Assembly (NCBI GenBank): GCA_013697465.1
Contig: JACCWU010000231.1
Span: 1-6,803 of the forward strand
Reading direction: 5' to 3'
DNA: 6,803 nucleotides
From: Actinomycetota bacterium
Lineage (GTDB): Bacteria > Actinomycetota > Thermoleophilia > Gaiellales > Gaiellaceae
The stretch's first letter is position 1. Every line of letters begins with the position of its first letter. The notes below the pieces were generated by a model. It was not told the DNA's origin. It saw only the letters and a program-made list of their open reading frames with translations, and made no database searches. The position numbers and the translations under genes were made by a program. This document shows, piece after piece, positions 1 to 5,903 of the stretch.

Positions 1-1072
1 CCTGTGCGACATCGTGAGGGTGGACACCCTCGACGTTGAACGAGACGATCCCCGCGCGTCGATCGGCGGGTGGGCCGTACGAGGTGACCCATGGGAGCTC
101 CGCAAGACGCCCGAGTGCATATGCCGCAAGCTCGTGCTCATAGCGCTCGATCGCGTCGAAGCCGATCTCGGTGAGGTAATCGATCGCCGCACCGAAACCG
201 ACGGCCTCCGCCATGGGTGCGGTGCCGGCCTCGAACTTGTGCGGCAGCTCGCCCCAGGTCGTGTCGTCGGCGCCGACCGCGCGGATCATGTGGCCGCCTG
301 TGAGGAACGGCTCCATCGCCTCGAGCAGCTCGGCACGGCCCCAGAGCGCCCCCACACCGCTCGGACCGCACATCTTGTGGGCCGAGATCGCCAGGAAGTC
401 GCAGCCGAGCGCCTGCACGTCCACTTTCATGTGCGGGGCCGACTGCGCCGCGTCCGCGACCATGATCGCTCCCTGCGTGTGGGCCCAGGCTGCGAGGCGA
501 TCGATCGGGTTGATCGTGCCGAGCGAGTTCGAGACGACTCCCGTCGCGACGACTTTCACCTGCCCCTCACGTGCGATCGCGTCCAGCTCCTCGAGCTGCA
601 GCTCACCTTGGTCGTCGAGCGGGATCATCCGAAAGCCCGCGCCGGTCCTCTTCGCGATGTACTGCCAGGGGACGAAGTTCGAGTGATGCTCGAGCTCGCT
701 TACGACGACGATGTCTCCGGGGCCGAGATTCCCGAGGCCCCAGGCGTAGGCGACGAGGTTGATGCCCTCGGTCGCGTTGCGCACGAAGATGATCTCGCGC
801 GCGGAGGGCGCGTTCACGAGTCTCCGCACCTTCTCGCGCGCGAGCTCGAGCCCTTCGGTGGCTCGTTCCGCGAGCGCATAGACGCCGCGATGCACGTTGG
901 CATATGAGGTCTCGTAGAAGAGCTCCATCGCGTCGAGCATCTGTCGGGGCTTCTGGGAGCTCGCCGCCGAGTCGAGGAACGCGAGCGGCTTGCCGTAGAA
1001 CATCTGCTCGAAGATCGGGAAGTCGGCACGCAGCCGATGGGCGTCGAGGGTCGGCGTCGTGGTCACGGCCAT
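1..1072 (-). CDS. sufS: Cysteine desulfurase SufS, 5' 357 codons (C-terminus beyond left edge)
   Basis: PLP-dependent class V aminotransferase-fold enzyme that takes sulfur from L-cysteine, leaving alanine, and passes it as persulfide to the SufBCD scaffold, usually through SufU or SufE. The reading frame is open from an ATG at 1072 to the left edge. Visible signatures: LDSAASSQKP (33-42), YANVHRGVY (57-65), RNATEGIN (98-105), the SELEHHSN segment with His129/130, VADAAQS (205-211, with the PLP-contacting Asp207 and Gln210), the Schiff-base lysine K233 in SAHKMCGPSG, and FEAGTAP (280-286). Family members have roughly 400-420 residues, so about 50-60 are missing, including the persulfide-forming cysteine that lies in this C-terminal part. 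Its start is 61 bases after the LON-domain gene, with a -10-like TACGAT just ahead and no strong ribosome site, so it may have its own promoter. Identification is very secure; SufS is preferred over IscS because of the sequence motifs and the sufB/sufD neighbours. Confidence 0.96.
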   Translation of the reverse strand, partial: MAVTTTPTLDAHRLRADFPIFEQMFYGKPLAFLDSAASSQKPRQMLDAMELFYETSYANVHRGVYALAERATEGLELAREKVRRLVNAPSAREIIFVRNATEGINLVAYAWGLGNLGPGDIVVVSELEHHSNFVPWQYIAKRTGAGFRMIPLDDQGELQLEELDAIAREGQVKVVATGVVSNSLGTINPIDRLAAWAHTQGAIMVADAAQSAPHMKVDVQALGCDFLAISAHKMCGPSGVGALWGRAELLEAMEPFLTGGHMIRAVGADDTTWGELPHKFEAGTAPMAEAVGFGAAIDYLTEIGFDAIERYEHELAAYALGRLAELPWVTSYGPPADRRAGIVSFNVEGVHPHDVAQ

Positions 1073-1078
1073 GGTCGC

Positions 1079-1084
1079 ATCGTA
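1079..1084 (-). promoter_or_regulatory. Putative -10 element (TACGAT) for leaderless sufS
   Basis: The minus strand reads TACGAT and then six bases (GCGACC) before the sufS ATG. A TANNNT hexamer at this distance would place transcription start at or next to the A of the ATG, the usual geometry of leaderless actinobacterial mRNAs. No good -35 is visible at 16-19 bases; a GTGACA lies only 12 bases upstream, too close for normal spacing. The only ribosome-site candidate is a run of five G about 14 bases upstream. Confidence 0.4.
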
Positions 1085-1133
1085 CCCCCGGCCCGTTGTC
1101 ACACAGCCACGCGGGGCCTTCGACGGGTAGCTT

Positions 1134-1745
1134 TCAGCCCAGATCCACCTTGCCGTTCGACGCCGCCCGCTCCGCAGCGAGGCGGTGCCGCTCGACGCTT
1201 CTTGCCGCGCCAACCAAGAGCTCGCTGACGCGGTCGAGCCGAACGCGCTCCGACACCTCGTGCAGGAGCTCGAGCTTCACCTCGGCGTCCAGCTCGACGC
1301 GCGCAGCCAGCGCATAGGAGAGTTGGGGCGAATCGGCTGGTGGCATCTCGACCTCGCTTCCGGTGAGCTCCCGGAGGCGCGCGAACAGCTCGAGGGCATG
1401 GTCGACCGACCCAGCTTTCGGAGGATCGTCCTCATCGCGCAGGGGAGCGGTTCGACCGGTCTGGAAGCTGCGCCCGCTCGTGAGCTCCACGAGCCTGAAC
1501 CGCTCGCTTCCCTCGACGAGAATGTTCATCCGACCGTCGTCGAACCGGTTGAGGACCTCAACGACCGCCGCCCGCGTTCCCACGTCTCTGATTCCTCCGT
1601 CGTCCGAGTAGACGACCCCGAACTCTTGGTCGTTTTCCAGGCATTCGCCGATCAGATCCTGGTAGCGCTCCTCGAAGATGTGGAGCGGGAGCTGCTCCGA
1701 CGGGAGGAGCACCAAGGGAAGCGGAAAGAGCCCGATGTCGGCCAT
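1134..1745 (-). CDS. LON peptidase substrate-binding domain protein (stand-alone LON domain)
   Basis: A 203-residue protein matching the N-terminal (substrate-recognition) domain of Lon protease without ATPase or protease domains. The opening MADIGLFPLPLVLLPSEQLPLHIFEERY is typical of this family (motif FPLP.VL.P...LPL.IFE.RY), followed by FGVVY and the strand-rich RMNILVEGSERFRL segment; the last ~90 residues are helical and charged. Stand-alone LON-domain proteins are widespread in actinobacteria and proteobacteria and their role is poorly defined. The frame stays open upstream to 1883, but that extension is basic, low-complexity and overlaps the methyltransferase. The ATG at 1745 is preferred because it begins the domain, sits one base after the methyltransferase stop, and has an AGG six bases ahead. 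Very likely cotranscribed and translationally coupled with the methyltransferase. Confidence 0.9.
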   Translation of the reverse strand: MADIGLFPLPLVLLPSEQLPLHIFEERYQDLIGECLENDQEFGVVYSDDGGIRDVGTRAAVVEVLNRFDDGRMNILVEGSERFRLVELTSGRSFQTGRTAPLRDEDDPPKAGSVDHALELFARLRELTGSEVEMPPADSPQLSYALAARVELDAEVKLELLHEVSERVRLDRVSELLVGAARSVERHRLAAERAASNGKVDLG

Positions 1746-1746
1746 G

Positions 1747-2412
1747 TCACGCCTGCGCGCGCGAATCCGCTCCGCGCCGCAGCGCGATGTACTCCCACGC
1801 GAAGCCCCGGCCTGTTTCCGCAGAGTGCAGACCTTCCGCTTCGGCCGCGGCGACGAGAGACGCCTTCGGATGCACGAAGACACGGAACGAACGACCCATG
1901 AGCCTCATGCCGACGTTCAGCAGGCGGAGAGTCACTCTGACGCCCACGCGTTCGCGAGGAAAGCTGAGGAGGAGAACCTGTCTCGCCAGGCCGGCGGCGA
2001 CGCCAGTCAGCCGTATGCCGTCCGGTGAGCAGCACACCACCCGATTCAGAACGACGACCTCGGCCGGGTCGACGCCTTCCGTGCTCTCGAGGACGTCCTG
2101 CACGCGAAACGACGTGCGGTTCTCGAGCCCGCGCTCACGTGCGAGATCCCTCGCGTACGGCTCGTATGCCGCCACCAGCTCGATCACCTCCCCGTGCGCG
2201 GCGCCGGCCTGCAGCAGCTCCGTCTGGATCGCGCCGACGCCACCGCCGATCTCGACGACACGCGCGTGCTCGAGTCCTTCCGCGGACGCCACCACAAGCA
2301 TCTTCCGTTCGAGCTCGTCGAGCCCCTTCTTGCGATAGCGCTCGAGCGTACGCCGGGCAACGCGCGGGCTGAACATCTCCTCACACGGCCCGGCACGGCA
2401 ACAGATCGTCAC
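1747..2412 (-). CDS. Class I SAM-dependent methyltransferase with cysteine-rich N-terminus
   Basis: A 221-residue soluble protein. Motif I of a Rossmann-type methyltransferase is VVEIGGGVG (52-60); an acidic residue after the second strand is Glu84; LNRVVCCSPD (122-131) occupies the motif IV region; FVHPKASLVAA follows near the C-terminus. A short N-terminal extension, CCRAGPCEEMFS (4-15), comes before an arginine-rich helix (RRTLERYRKKGLDELERK). The five cysteines C4, C5, C10, C127 and C128 are notable. The overall pattern resembles an uncharacterised actinobacterial methyltransferase group that I recognise by its Cys-rich start and its VCC.PD motif. The substrate is unknown. Start is GTG at 2412, since the Cys-rich segment looks conserved; a later ATG at 2376 would remove it and has its GAGGAG directly abutting the codon. 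The stop is one base before the LON-domain gene. A perfect palindrome covers the start codon. Confidence 0.85.
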   Translation of the reverse strand: MTICCRAGPCEEMFSPRVARRTLERYRKKGLDELERKMLVVASAEGLEHARVVEIGGGVGAIQTELLQAGAAHGEVIELVAAYEPYARDLARERGLENRTSFRVQDVLESTEGVDPAEVVVLNRVVCCSPDGIRLTGVAAGLARQVLLLSFPRERVGVRVTLRLLNVGMRLMGRSFRVFVHPKASLVAAAEAEGLHSAETGRGFAWEYIALRRGADSRAQA

Positions 2413-2424
2413 GTCCGTGACGAT
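2405..2424. promoter_or_regulatory. Perfect 9-2-9 palindrome over the methyltransferase start codon
   Basis: The plus strand reads ATCGTCACG, two bases, then its exact reverse complement CGTGACGAT. The GTG start (2412-2410) lies within one arm and the putative -10 hexamer (2425-2420) overlaps the other arm. It could be an operator for a dimeric repressor that blocks the promoter and start site, or an RNA hairpin that hides the start codon if the transcript reads through from msrB. The symmetry is seen directly; the function is inferred. Confidence 0.5.
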
Positions 2425-2425
2425 A
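2420..2425 (-). promoter_or_regulatory. Putative -10 element (TATCGT) for leaderless methyltransferase mRNA
   Basis: TATCGT fits TANNNT and is separated by seven bases (CACGGAC) from the GTG start. No Shine-Dalgarno precedes that GTG. The hexamer lies just after the msrB stop codon and overlaps the palindrome. No clear -35 was found. Confidence 0.35.
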
Positions 2426-2432
2426 GCGTCGG

Positions 2433-2837
2433 CTACGAAGCCGGCGCCTGATCGAGGTCGAGCGCCGCCGAGTTGATGCAGTACCGCTTACCCGACGGCC
2501 CGGGCCCGTCGTCGAACACATGACCGAGATGCCCGCCGCAGGTTGCGCACGTGACTTCCGTCCGAGTCATCCCATGGCTCGTGTCGGTCTCGGTCACGAC
2601 GCTCTCCAGGTCAGCGGGCTCGACAAAGCTCGGCCAACCCGAGCCGGAGTCGAACTTCGTGTCCGAGCGGAAGAGCTCGGTGCCGCAGCCTGCACAGCGG
2701 TAGATCCCGGGAGTGTGCTCGTCCCAGTAGGCGCCGCTGAACGCGCGCTCGGTCCCCTTCCGCCGCAAGACCTCGTATTGCTCGGGAGTGAGCCGTGACC
2801 GCCATTCCTCGTCGGTGAGCTGTAGCTTCGTCTCCAT
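2433..2837 (-). CDS. msrB: Peptide-methionine (R)-S-oxide reductase MsrB
   Basis: A 134-residue enzyme that reduces methionine-R-sulfoxide in oxidised proteins, normally using thioredoxin as electron donor. It contains the complete SelR fold signatures: TDEEWRSRLTPEQYEVLR (8-25), the substrate-pocket motif GSGWPSF (65-71), the structural zinc cysteines C48/C51 (CAGC) and C97/C100 (CATC), GGHLGHVFDDGP, and the catalytic C120 in RYCINSAAL. No signal peptide, so it is a cytoplasmic form, and length is normal for a stand-alone MsrB. Start ATG at 2837 leaves 23 bases after the membrane-protein stop; there is no good Shine-Dalgarno but a TACGCT hexamer sits six bases upstream. MsrB beside SUF genes fits an oxidative-damage repair theme. 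Confidence 0.97.
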   Translation of the reverse strand: METKLQLTDEEWRSRLTPEQYEVLRRKGTERAFSGAYWDEHTPGIYRCAGCGTELFRSDTKFDSGSGWPSFVEPADLESVVTETDTSHGMTRTEVTCATCGGHLGHVFDDGPGPSGKRYCINSAALDLDQAPAS

Positions 2838-2843
2838 GGCTCA

Positions 2844-2849
2844 AGCGTA
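2844..2849 (-). promoter_or_regulatory. Putative -10 element (TACGCT) for leaderless msrB
   Basis: TACGCT fits TANNNT and is followed by six bases (TGAGCC) and then the msrB ATG. It lies in the 23-base gap after the membrane-protein gene. No recognisable -35 at normal spacing. Confidence 0.35.
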
Positions 2850-2860
2850 CCGGCGAGAAC

Positions 2861-3499
2861 TCACAGCACCACGAGCGAGAACGCCACGAACTGCGTGACC
2901 GCTGCTCCGATCACGAGCACGTGGAAGATCTCGTGGAAACCGAAGGTCGCGGGGAACGGATTCGGCCAGGTCGTCGCATACGTCAGCGCGCCGACGCTGT
3001 AGAGCGCACCGCCGACGATCACGAGCACTGCCGCGGCGACCCCGAGGGCGGGGAAGAGCTGCGGCGCGAGGAGGAGTCCGACCCAACCGACCGCGAGATA
3101 CGCGAGAGCGACGAGCCACCTCGGCGCCTCGATCCACACGAGGTTGACGACGAGACCGAACACGGCTCCGGCCCACACGGTCGCGAGAACCACGATGCGG
3201 GCGATGCCACCGAAAGCGACGAGCCCGAAGGCGGTGTACGTCCCAGCGATGAAAACGAAGATCATCGCGTGGTCGAGCCGCCGTGCGCGAAGACGCGCTG
3301 CTGCCGATCGCCACGGGAAGCGGTGGTAGAGAGCGCTCGCGCCGAACATCGCGGCGAGCGTCAGCGCGTACACCCACACCGCGAAGCGCTCGAGATACCC
3401 GTCGGCCAGAATCATGAGGACGATTCCGCCGACGAGCGCCGCGAAGAACGCGTACTGGTGGAACACCCCACGAAGACGCGGAACGAGCTCCCGCTCCAT
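2861..3499 (-). CDS. Hemolysin III / CREST-family seven-helix membrane protein
   Basis: A 212-residue, very hydrophobic protein with about seven predicted transmembrane segments (around 17-33, 38-57, 76-96, 99-121, 126-147, 151-172, 190-211). It carries the polar residues that define the hemolysin III/PAQR (CREST) superfamily: S55-x3-H59 in SALYHR, D76 in the DHAMIFVFIAGTYTAF segment, and H189-x3-H193 in FHEIFHVLVIGA. In characterised PAQR relatives these form an intramembrane metal site of hydrolase type. Bacterial members (YqfA/TrhA) have been linked to membrane-lipid homeostasis; the hemolysin name is historical. The ATG at 3499 begins a short cytoplasmic tail (MERELVPRLRG). The gene begins 30 bases after sufD and has no Shine-Dalgarno, but a plausible promoter overlaps the end of sufD. 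Substrate unknown; family call secure. Confidence 0.92.
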   Translation of the reverse strand: MERELVPRLRGVFHQYAFFAALVGGIVLMILADGYLERFAVWVYALTLAAMFGASALYHRFPWRSAAARLRARRLDHAMIFVFIAGTYTAFGLVAFGGIARIVVLATVWAGAVFGLVVNLVWIEAPRWLVALAYLAVGWVGLLLAPQLFPALGVAAAVLVIVGGALYSVGALTYATTWPNPFPATFGFHEIFHVLVIGAAVTQFVAFSLVVL

Positions 3500-3505
3500 C
3501 GACCG

Positions 3506-3534
3506 ATTGTGCCTGATCGGCGGCGCTCTCTAAA
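3506..3534 (-). promoter_or_regulatory. Putative promoter of the hemolysin III gene (TTTAGA - 17 nt - CACAAT)
   Basis: TTTAGA at 3534-3529 (four of six matches to TTGACA, overlapping the sufD stop codon) is followed by a 17-base spacer and CACAAT at 3511-3506, six bases before the ATG. It would give a leaderless transcript and separate expression of downstream genes from the sufB-sufD unit. The -10 lacks the initial T. Confidence 0.35.
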
Positions 3535-4699
3535 CCTGCGGGATCCGCGCCTCGAGCGCAGCGGCGAGCGCCGCGCGCACGGGCTCGAGCTCGACGCGGT
3601 CGAGCACGTCCTGGAAGAAGCCGCGAACGATCACGCGCTCGGCCTCGGCGCGGTTGAGGCCGCGCGTCATCAGGTAGAAGAGCAGCTCGCGATCGACCTG
3701 GCCGAGAGTCGCTCCATGCGTGCAGCGAACGTCGTTCGCGAGGATCTCGAGCCCGGGGATCGAGTCCGCGTGGGCGGTCTTGGAGAGGAGAAGGTTGCGG
3801 TTCTCTTGGTAGGCGTTCGTCTTCTGCGCCCCCTCCTCGACCCGGATCATGCCGCGCCAGACCGCTCGCGCTTTGTCGCGGAGCGCCCCCTTGAAGGCGA
3901 AGTCGGAGGTCGTGTTCGGAGCCATGTGCTCCTGGAAAGTGTCGTAGTCGAGATGCTGCGTCCCGTCGGCGAAGTAGGCGCCGGTCACCCGCGAGGTCGC
4001 GCCGGACCCGGCAAGGTCGTTCTGAATCCGGATCTTCCCTTTACCGGAGCCGAAGCCCGCAGCAACCCAGTCGAGCTCGGCATCGCGCTCGACCCGCGCG
4101 TGGTGCGACGCGAAGTGCCAGGTGCCGAGCGAGAGGTTCTGCACGGACACGTACTCGACCTTCGCCGCGTCCTTGACGACGATCTCGACCGCCGCGTTCG
4201 AGTAGCCCTCGAGCTCGGGAGATGCGGAGGTGTACTCCTCGATCACGCTGAAGCGGCTCTCCGGCTCGGCGACGACCAGCAGCCGCCAGAAGAGCGATCC
4301 GCCGTTGACGGAGTTCGCGATCCGCACGTAGAGAGGCTTTTCGAGTACGACGCCTCGCGGGACGTGCACGAGCAGGCCGTGCTCCCACATTGCCGCGTTG
4401 TGCGCCGCGAACTTCTCGTCCCAGCCGACGAGCGAGTAGAGGAACTCGTGATCGTCGGTGAGCCGCTCGAAGCGGATCCCCTTCGGTGCCCCTTGGATCT
4501 CGATGCCTGCCTCGCCGACCTCGGCGACACCGGCGACGTCGAGGTCGAGCAGTGACGGCGCCGAGGCGATCTCGGCCGCGCCGTTTGCCGTCCAAGCGTC
4601 AGGATCGAACCCGGCGAGGTCGGTGAACCGCCAGTGCTCGTCCTTCGTCGTGGGGAGTGGAAGCGCCCGGTAGCGCTCGACCAGCTCAGCTCTGTTCAC
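3530..4699 (-). CDS. sufD: Fe-S cluster assembly protein SufD
   Basis: A 389-residue beta-helix scaffold subunit that pairs with SufB, and with the ATPase SufC, in the SufBC2D complex where Fe-S clusters are built. Signatures: the N-terminal helical domain with LPLPTTKDEHWRFTDL, a long beta-helical core with VVLEKPLYVRI and YDTFQEHMAPNTTSDFAFKG, and the C-terminal ADSIPGLEILANDVRCTHGATLGQ followed by LFYLMTRGL. C326 and H328 in RCTHGAT occupy the positions of the E. coli SufD C358/H360 pair; that histidine is implicated at the SufB-SufD cluster-assembly interface. The frame opens at an ATG at 4717, but the GTG at 4699 is chosen because AAGG precedes it by six bases and the domain begins there. 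This start overlaps the last 14 bases of VOC4, so the two are probably coupled. Unusually, sufD is separated from sufB by the VOC gene chain. Confidence 0.95.
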   Translation of the reverse strand: MNRAELVERYRALPLPTTKDEHWRFTDLAGFDPDAWTANGAAEIASAPSLLDLDVAGVAEVGEAGIEIQGAPKGIRFERLTDDHEFLYSLVGWDEKFAAHNAAMWEHGLLVHVPRGVVLEKPLYVRIANSVNGGSLFWRLLVVAEPESRFSVIEEYTSASPELEGYSNAAVEIVVKDAAKVEYVSVQNLSLGTWHFASHHARVERDAELDWVAAGFGSGKGKIRIQNDLAGSGATSRVTGAYFADGTQHLDYDTFQEHMAPNTTSDFAFKGALRDKARAVWRGMIRVEEGAQKTNAYQENRNLLLSKTAHADSIPGLEILANDVRCTHGATLGQVDRELLFYLMTRGLNRAEAERVIVRGFFQDVLDRVELEPVRAALAAALEARIPQV

Positions 4700-5060
4700 G
4701 ACGCACCTTCGGGGCATAGCGGCGATGGAGGATCACGACGTTCCCATCTGGATCCTTGACGAACCCCATGTGGCAGACGCCCGAGTCCTCTATCCCCATG
4801 ACAACGCCGCCTCCCGCCCGGACCTCCTCGACGGCCGCCTCTACATCGGCCACACGAAGCGCCAGTCCGTTCTCGTTCGGAACGAAGGGCTCTCCCTGCT
4901 CTTCGGGCTTCCAGAACGAAAGCGTGAGATTCTGCGTCTCGACCTCTCCCTCCGAGAACGCGCTCTCACGCAACCCCAGAACATCCCGGTACCACGCGAC
5001 CGCACGTTGGGAGTCGCGCGTGGGTACCGAGACGAAATCCACTTGCTCGACCTGCATCAC
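4686..5060 (-). CDS. VOC-family (glyoxalase/bleomycin-resistance fold) protein, copy VOC4
   Basis: A 124-residue protein of two beta-alpha-beta-beta-beta modules: MMQVEQVDFVSVPTRD with AVAWYRDVLGL opens the first, and GLALRVADVEAAVEEVRAGG opens the second. The end carries the signature shared by all copies in this chain: GVCHM (C96, H97), DPDGN (103-107) and LHRRYAP (111-117). The residues that bind metal in VOC enzymes such as glyoxalase I appear replaced (Phe9 where the first His is expected, Ile110 where the last Glu is expected), so a metal-dependent lyase or dioxygenase is unlikely. Start is GTG at 5060, overlapping the VOC3 stop (GTGA); the ATG at 5057 is almost equally good. The tail KVRREQS is coded within the sufD start overlap. 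Ligand or reaction unknown. Confidence 0.85.
   Translation of the reverse strand: MMQVEQVDFVSVPTRDSQRAVAWYRDVLGLRESAFSEGEVETQNLTLSFWKPEEQGEPFVPNENGLALRVADVEAAVEEVRAGGGVVMGIEDSGVCHMGFVKDPDGNVVILHRRYAPKVRREQS
4706..4709 (-). promoter_or_regulatory. Ribosome binding site deciding the sufD start
   Basis: AAGG on the minus strand, six bases before the GTG at 4699 and inside the VOC4 coding region. The alternative ATG at 4717 has no such site, so this element favours the shorter SufD. Confidence 0.5.
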
Positions 5061-5419
5061 TCGACGTCGAAGCGTCGGTGGAGCATGAGCAGGTTCCCGT
5101 CGGGATCGTGGAAGAACGCCATGCGGCAGACGCTCGTCTCCCGCGTCTCGCCGTCAAACTCGACTCCCTTGGCCTCGAGCTCGACCCGGGCTGCATCGAC
5201 ATCGGGGACGCGCAAAGCCATCCCACCCAGGCTCGGGGCGAACGGCTGGCCCTGGCTCGCCGGATTGAAGATGTCGAGCGTCATCTGCCCCGCTCGGAAT
5301 TCCATGTCGTCTTCTCCCTCGCTCTCGATCTCGAGCCCGAGGATCTCGGAGTAGAAGCGCCGTGCCCGAGGGATGTCCTGGGTCAGGAAGGACACGAAGT
5401 CGACGTGCTCTACCGTCAT
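5057..5419 (-). CDS. VOC-family protein, copy VOC3
   Basis: A 120-residue paralog of the other VOC copies. It opens MTVEHVDFVSFLTQD, continues with RRFYSEILGLEIESEGEDD and GQMTLDIFNP, and the second module opens GMALRVPDVDAARVELEAKG. The conserved tail is SVCRM (C98), DPDGN and LMLHRRF. It differs from its siblings in having Arg instead of His after the conserved cysteine and in lacking the terminal YAPY segment, ending FDVE. The ATG at 5419 overlaps the VOC2 stop as ATGA, and its own stop overlaps the VOC4 start. Fold assignment is secure; function unknown. Confidence 0.87.
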   Translation of the reverse strand: MTVEHVDFVSFLTQDIPRARRFYSEILGLEIESEGEDDMEFRAGQMTLDIFNPASQGQPFAPSLGGMALRVPDVDAARVELEAKGVEFDGETRETSVCRMAFFHDPDGNLLMLHRRFDVE

Positions 5420-5808
5420 GGCGTCGAACCATCCGCGGCGTACGGCGCATAGCGGCGATGGAGCATGAGTCGATTGCCGTCGGGATCGGAGAAGACTGCG
5501 AGGTGGCAGACCTCGGAGTCGTAGGTCTCGGTGAGGAACTCCACCCCGGCCTGCTCGAGCTCCGTCCGCGCCTCGTGCGCGTCGCCTACGCGAAGCGCGA
5601 TTGGCGCAGTGTTGGGCGCGAACTCGCTACGCCCGATCTGCTCGTAGTGGACGATCGACAGCGTCAGGTTGCCCGTCTCGAACTCCGGCCAATCGGGATG
5701 CGCCTTGTCGTTGCGGCGCAGATCGAGGGTCTCCCCGTAGAACCGGAGAGAGCGTTCCTTGTCCTGCGTGATGACTGTGGCGAAGTCGGTTCGCTCGACG
5801 CGCATCAT
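5416..5808 (-). CDS. VOC-family protein, copy VOC2
   Basis: A 130-residue VOC protein: MMRVERTDFATVITQDKERSLRFYGETLDL, then WPEFETGNLTLSIVHYEQ, then PIALRVGDAHEARTELEQAGVEFL, and the shared end with EVCHL (C101, H102), DPDGN and LMLHRRYAPYAADGSTP. The reading frame is open upstream to 6060, but that stretch is a Ser/Arg-rich shadow of VOC1 and is not VOC-like. The start at 5808 (ATGATG) is chosen by alignment with the other copies and because it overlaps the stop of the preceding remnant (ATGA). Its tail DGSTP resembles the remnant's DGSRP, suggesting that these two are the closest relatives in the chain. Confidence 0.86.
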   Translation of the reverse strand: MMRVERTDFATVITQDKERSLRFYGETLDLRRNDKAHPDWPEFETGNLTLSIVHYEQIGRSEFAPNTAPIALRVGDAHEARTELEQAGVEFLTETYDSEVCHLAVFSDPDGNRLMLHRRYAPYAADGSTP

Positions 5809-5903
5809 GGACGGGAGCCGTCGGGGTAGGGCTTGTAGCGGTGGTGGAGCATGAGCCCGCTGCCGTCGGGATCGCGGAGGCCGACGCGCTGCGCGTCGAT
5901 CAT
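5805..5903 (-). pseudogene. Collapsed VOC-family gene: 32-codon remnant with intact start and C-terminal tail
   Basis: Between VOC1 and VOC2 a 32-codon frame runs from an ATG at 5903 to a TGA at 5807-5805. After nine residues (MIDAQRVGL) it goes straight into RDPDGSGLMLHHRYKPYP, an unmistakable match to the C-terminal signature of the neighbouring VOC proteins. About 90 codons of the usual body are absent, including the conserved cysteine. The start overlaps the VOC1 stop as ATGA and the stop overlaps the VOC2 start as ATGA, so both translational junctions of a former full gene survive. Best read as a fifth VOC paralog reduced by an internal deletion. A 7-bp-stem palindrome (5882-5898) sits next to the presumed deletion point. 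It might still be translated as a coupling peptide. Confidence 0.75.

Noticed and set aside
14..907. Plus-strand 297-codon open frame at the left edge
   Set aside because: Shadow of sufS, which has unmistakable motifs on the minus strand over the same bases; the plus product is charged and family-less.
1079..1130. Terminator hairpin between the LON-domain gene and sufS
   Set aside because: The only pairing seen (GGCCC with GGGCC around a 19-base loop) is weak and has no T-run.
1746..1883. N-terminal extension of the LON-domain protein
   Set aside because: It overlaps the methyltransferase reading frame, is basic and low-complexity, and the LON domain begins exactly at the ATG at 1745 next to the methyltransferase stop.
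1185..1901. Plus-strand 238-codon open frame
   Set aside because: Antisense to the LON-domain gene and the end of the methyltransferase, with composition typical of a shadow frame.
2921..4555. Long plus-strand open frame of 544 codons
   Set aside because: It is antisense to sufD and the hemolysin III gene, is very rich in Arg/Glu/Asp/Val with no domain signature, and arises because GC-rich codon use removes stops from the opposite strand.
4700..4717. Upstream ATG start for SufD (MPRRCV extension)
   Set aside because: No ribosome site precedes it, whereas AAGG stands six bases before the GTG at 4699.
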